A stretch of 64,000 nucleotides of DNA from Roseovarius salincola (GTDB taxonomy: Bacteria > Pseudomonadota > Alphaproteobacteria > Rhodobacterales > Rhodobacteraceae): the NCBI RefSeq assembly GCF_026891095.1, contig NZ_JAPTNL010000003.1:62001-126000 (forward strand). The letters are read 5' to 3'. Shown here in pieces: positions 63,966 through 64,000 of this stretch (its first letter is position 1; every line of letters begins with the position of its first letter). A program made the position numbers and the translations under genes. The notes under the pieces were generated by a model. It was not told the DNA's origin. It was given only the letters and a program-made list of their open reading frames with translations, and did not search any database.

Positions 63966-64000
63966 CTCTGTCCAGGCCCCGCGATGATGTTGAATGTACT

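Overview
The window is high-GC alphaproteobacterial DNA of the Rhodobacterales type (Roseobacter/Rhodobacter relatives). This is inferred from four TRAP transporter systems, an RpoE/ChrR pair with its lipid operon, an imelysin iron cluster, dense ATGA-type start/stop overlaps and strong GC3 codon use. It is chromosomal metabolic sequence; no integrase, transposase, phage gene, tRNA or rRNA was seen.

1-15 kb is a catabolic region. After a truncated peptide-type ABC binding protein and a divergent IclR regulator, one long operon (about 1.5-10.7 kb) holds a whole TRAP transporter (dctQ, dctM and a Tat-exported dctP), a fused alpha-beta E1 of the acetoin-dehydrogenase type, an AcoC-like E2 (lipoyl domain plus alpha/beta hydrolase), a VOC protein, a sulfolactaldehyde-reductase-like dehydrogenase, an SDR and a small membrane protein. 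A second TRAP operon (10.9-14.0 kb) faces a sulfopyruvate decarboxylase pair (comD/comE). Together these suggest C3-sulfonate metabolism, possibly with an unusual ThDP/CoA cleavage step.

15-23 kb carries a PotDABC-like ABC operon and a glycine-betaine-type ProVWX operon, each SBP gene being near a hairpin. 23-31 kb has a Nudix hydrolase, a third TRAP system on the minus strand, an MFS carrier, and a SulP anion transporter with a tandem Usp protein.

30.7-38.4 kb is a singlet-oxygen-type RpoE/ChrR module. The minus-strand operon (flavoprotein, cyclopropane-synthase-like methyltransferase, chalcone-isomerase-like protein, MFS, DUF3833), the plus-strand DUF1365-SDR pair and rpoE-chrR itself are each preceded by a TGATCC-N18-TA-type promoter. 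An orphan sensor histidine kinase follows.

40.6-46.3 kb is a B12 salvage operon: cobalamin riboswitch, btuB, btuF, btuC, btuD and cbiZ. 46.3-51.4 kb is an imelysin/di-haem iron cluster. 51.6-55.1 kb is glcB-glcG with a divergent IclR regulator and an IclR-like palindrome.

55.6-56.6 kb is about 1 kb of noncoding tandem repeats (degenerate 20-bp units, a 209-bp and a 118-bp duplication, an 8-bp run). 57.2-61.5 kb encodes an RND efflux pair whose promoter region shares GTAC-box dyads with the promoter of the second TRAP operon 46 kb away. The window ends in a fourth TRAP operon with an associated Usp protein; its binding protein lies outside.
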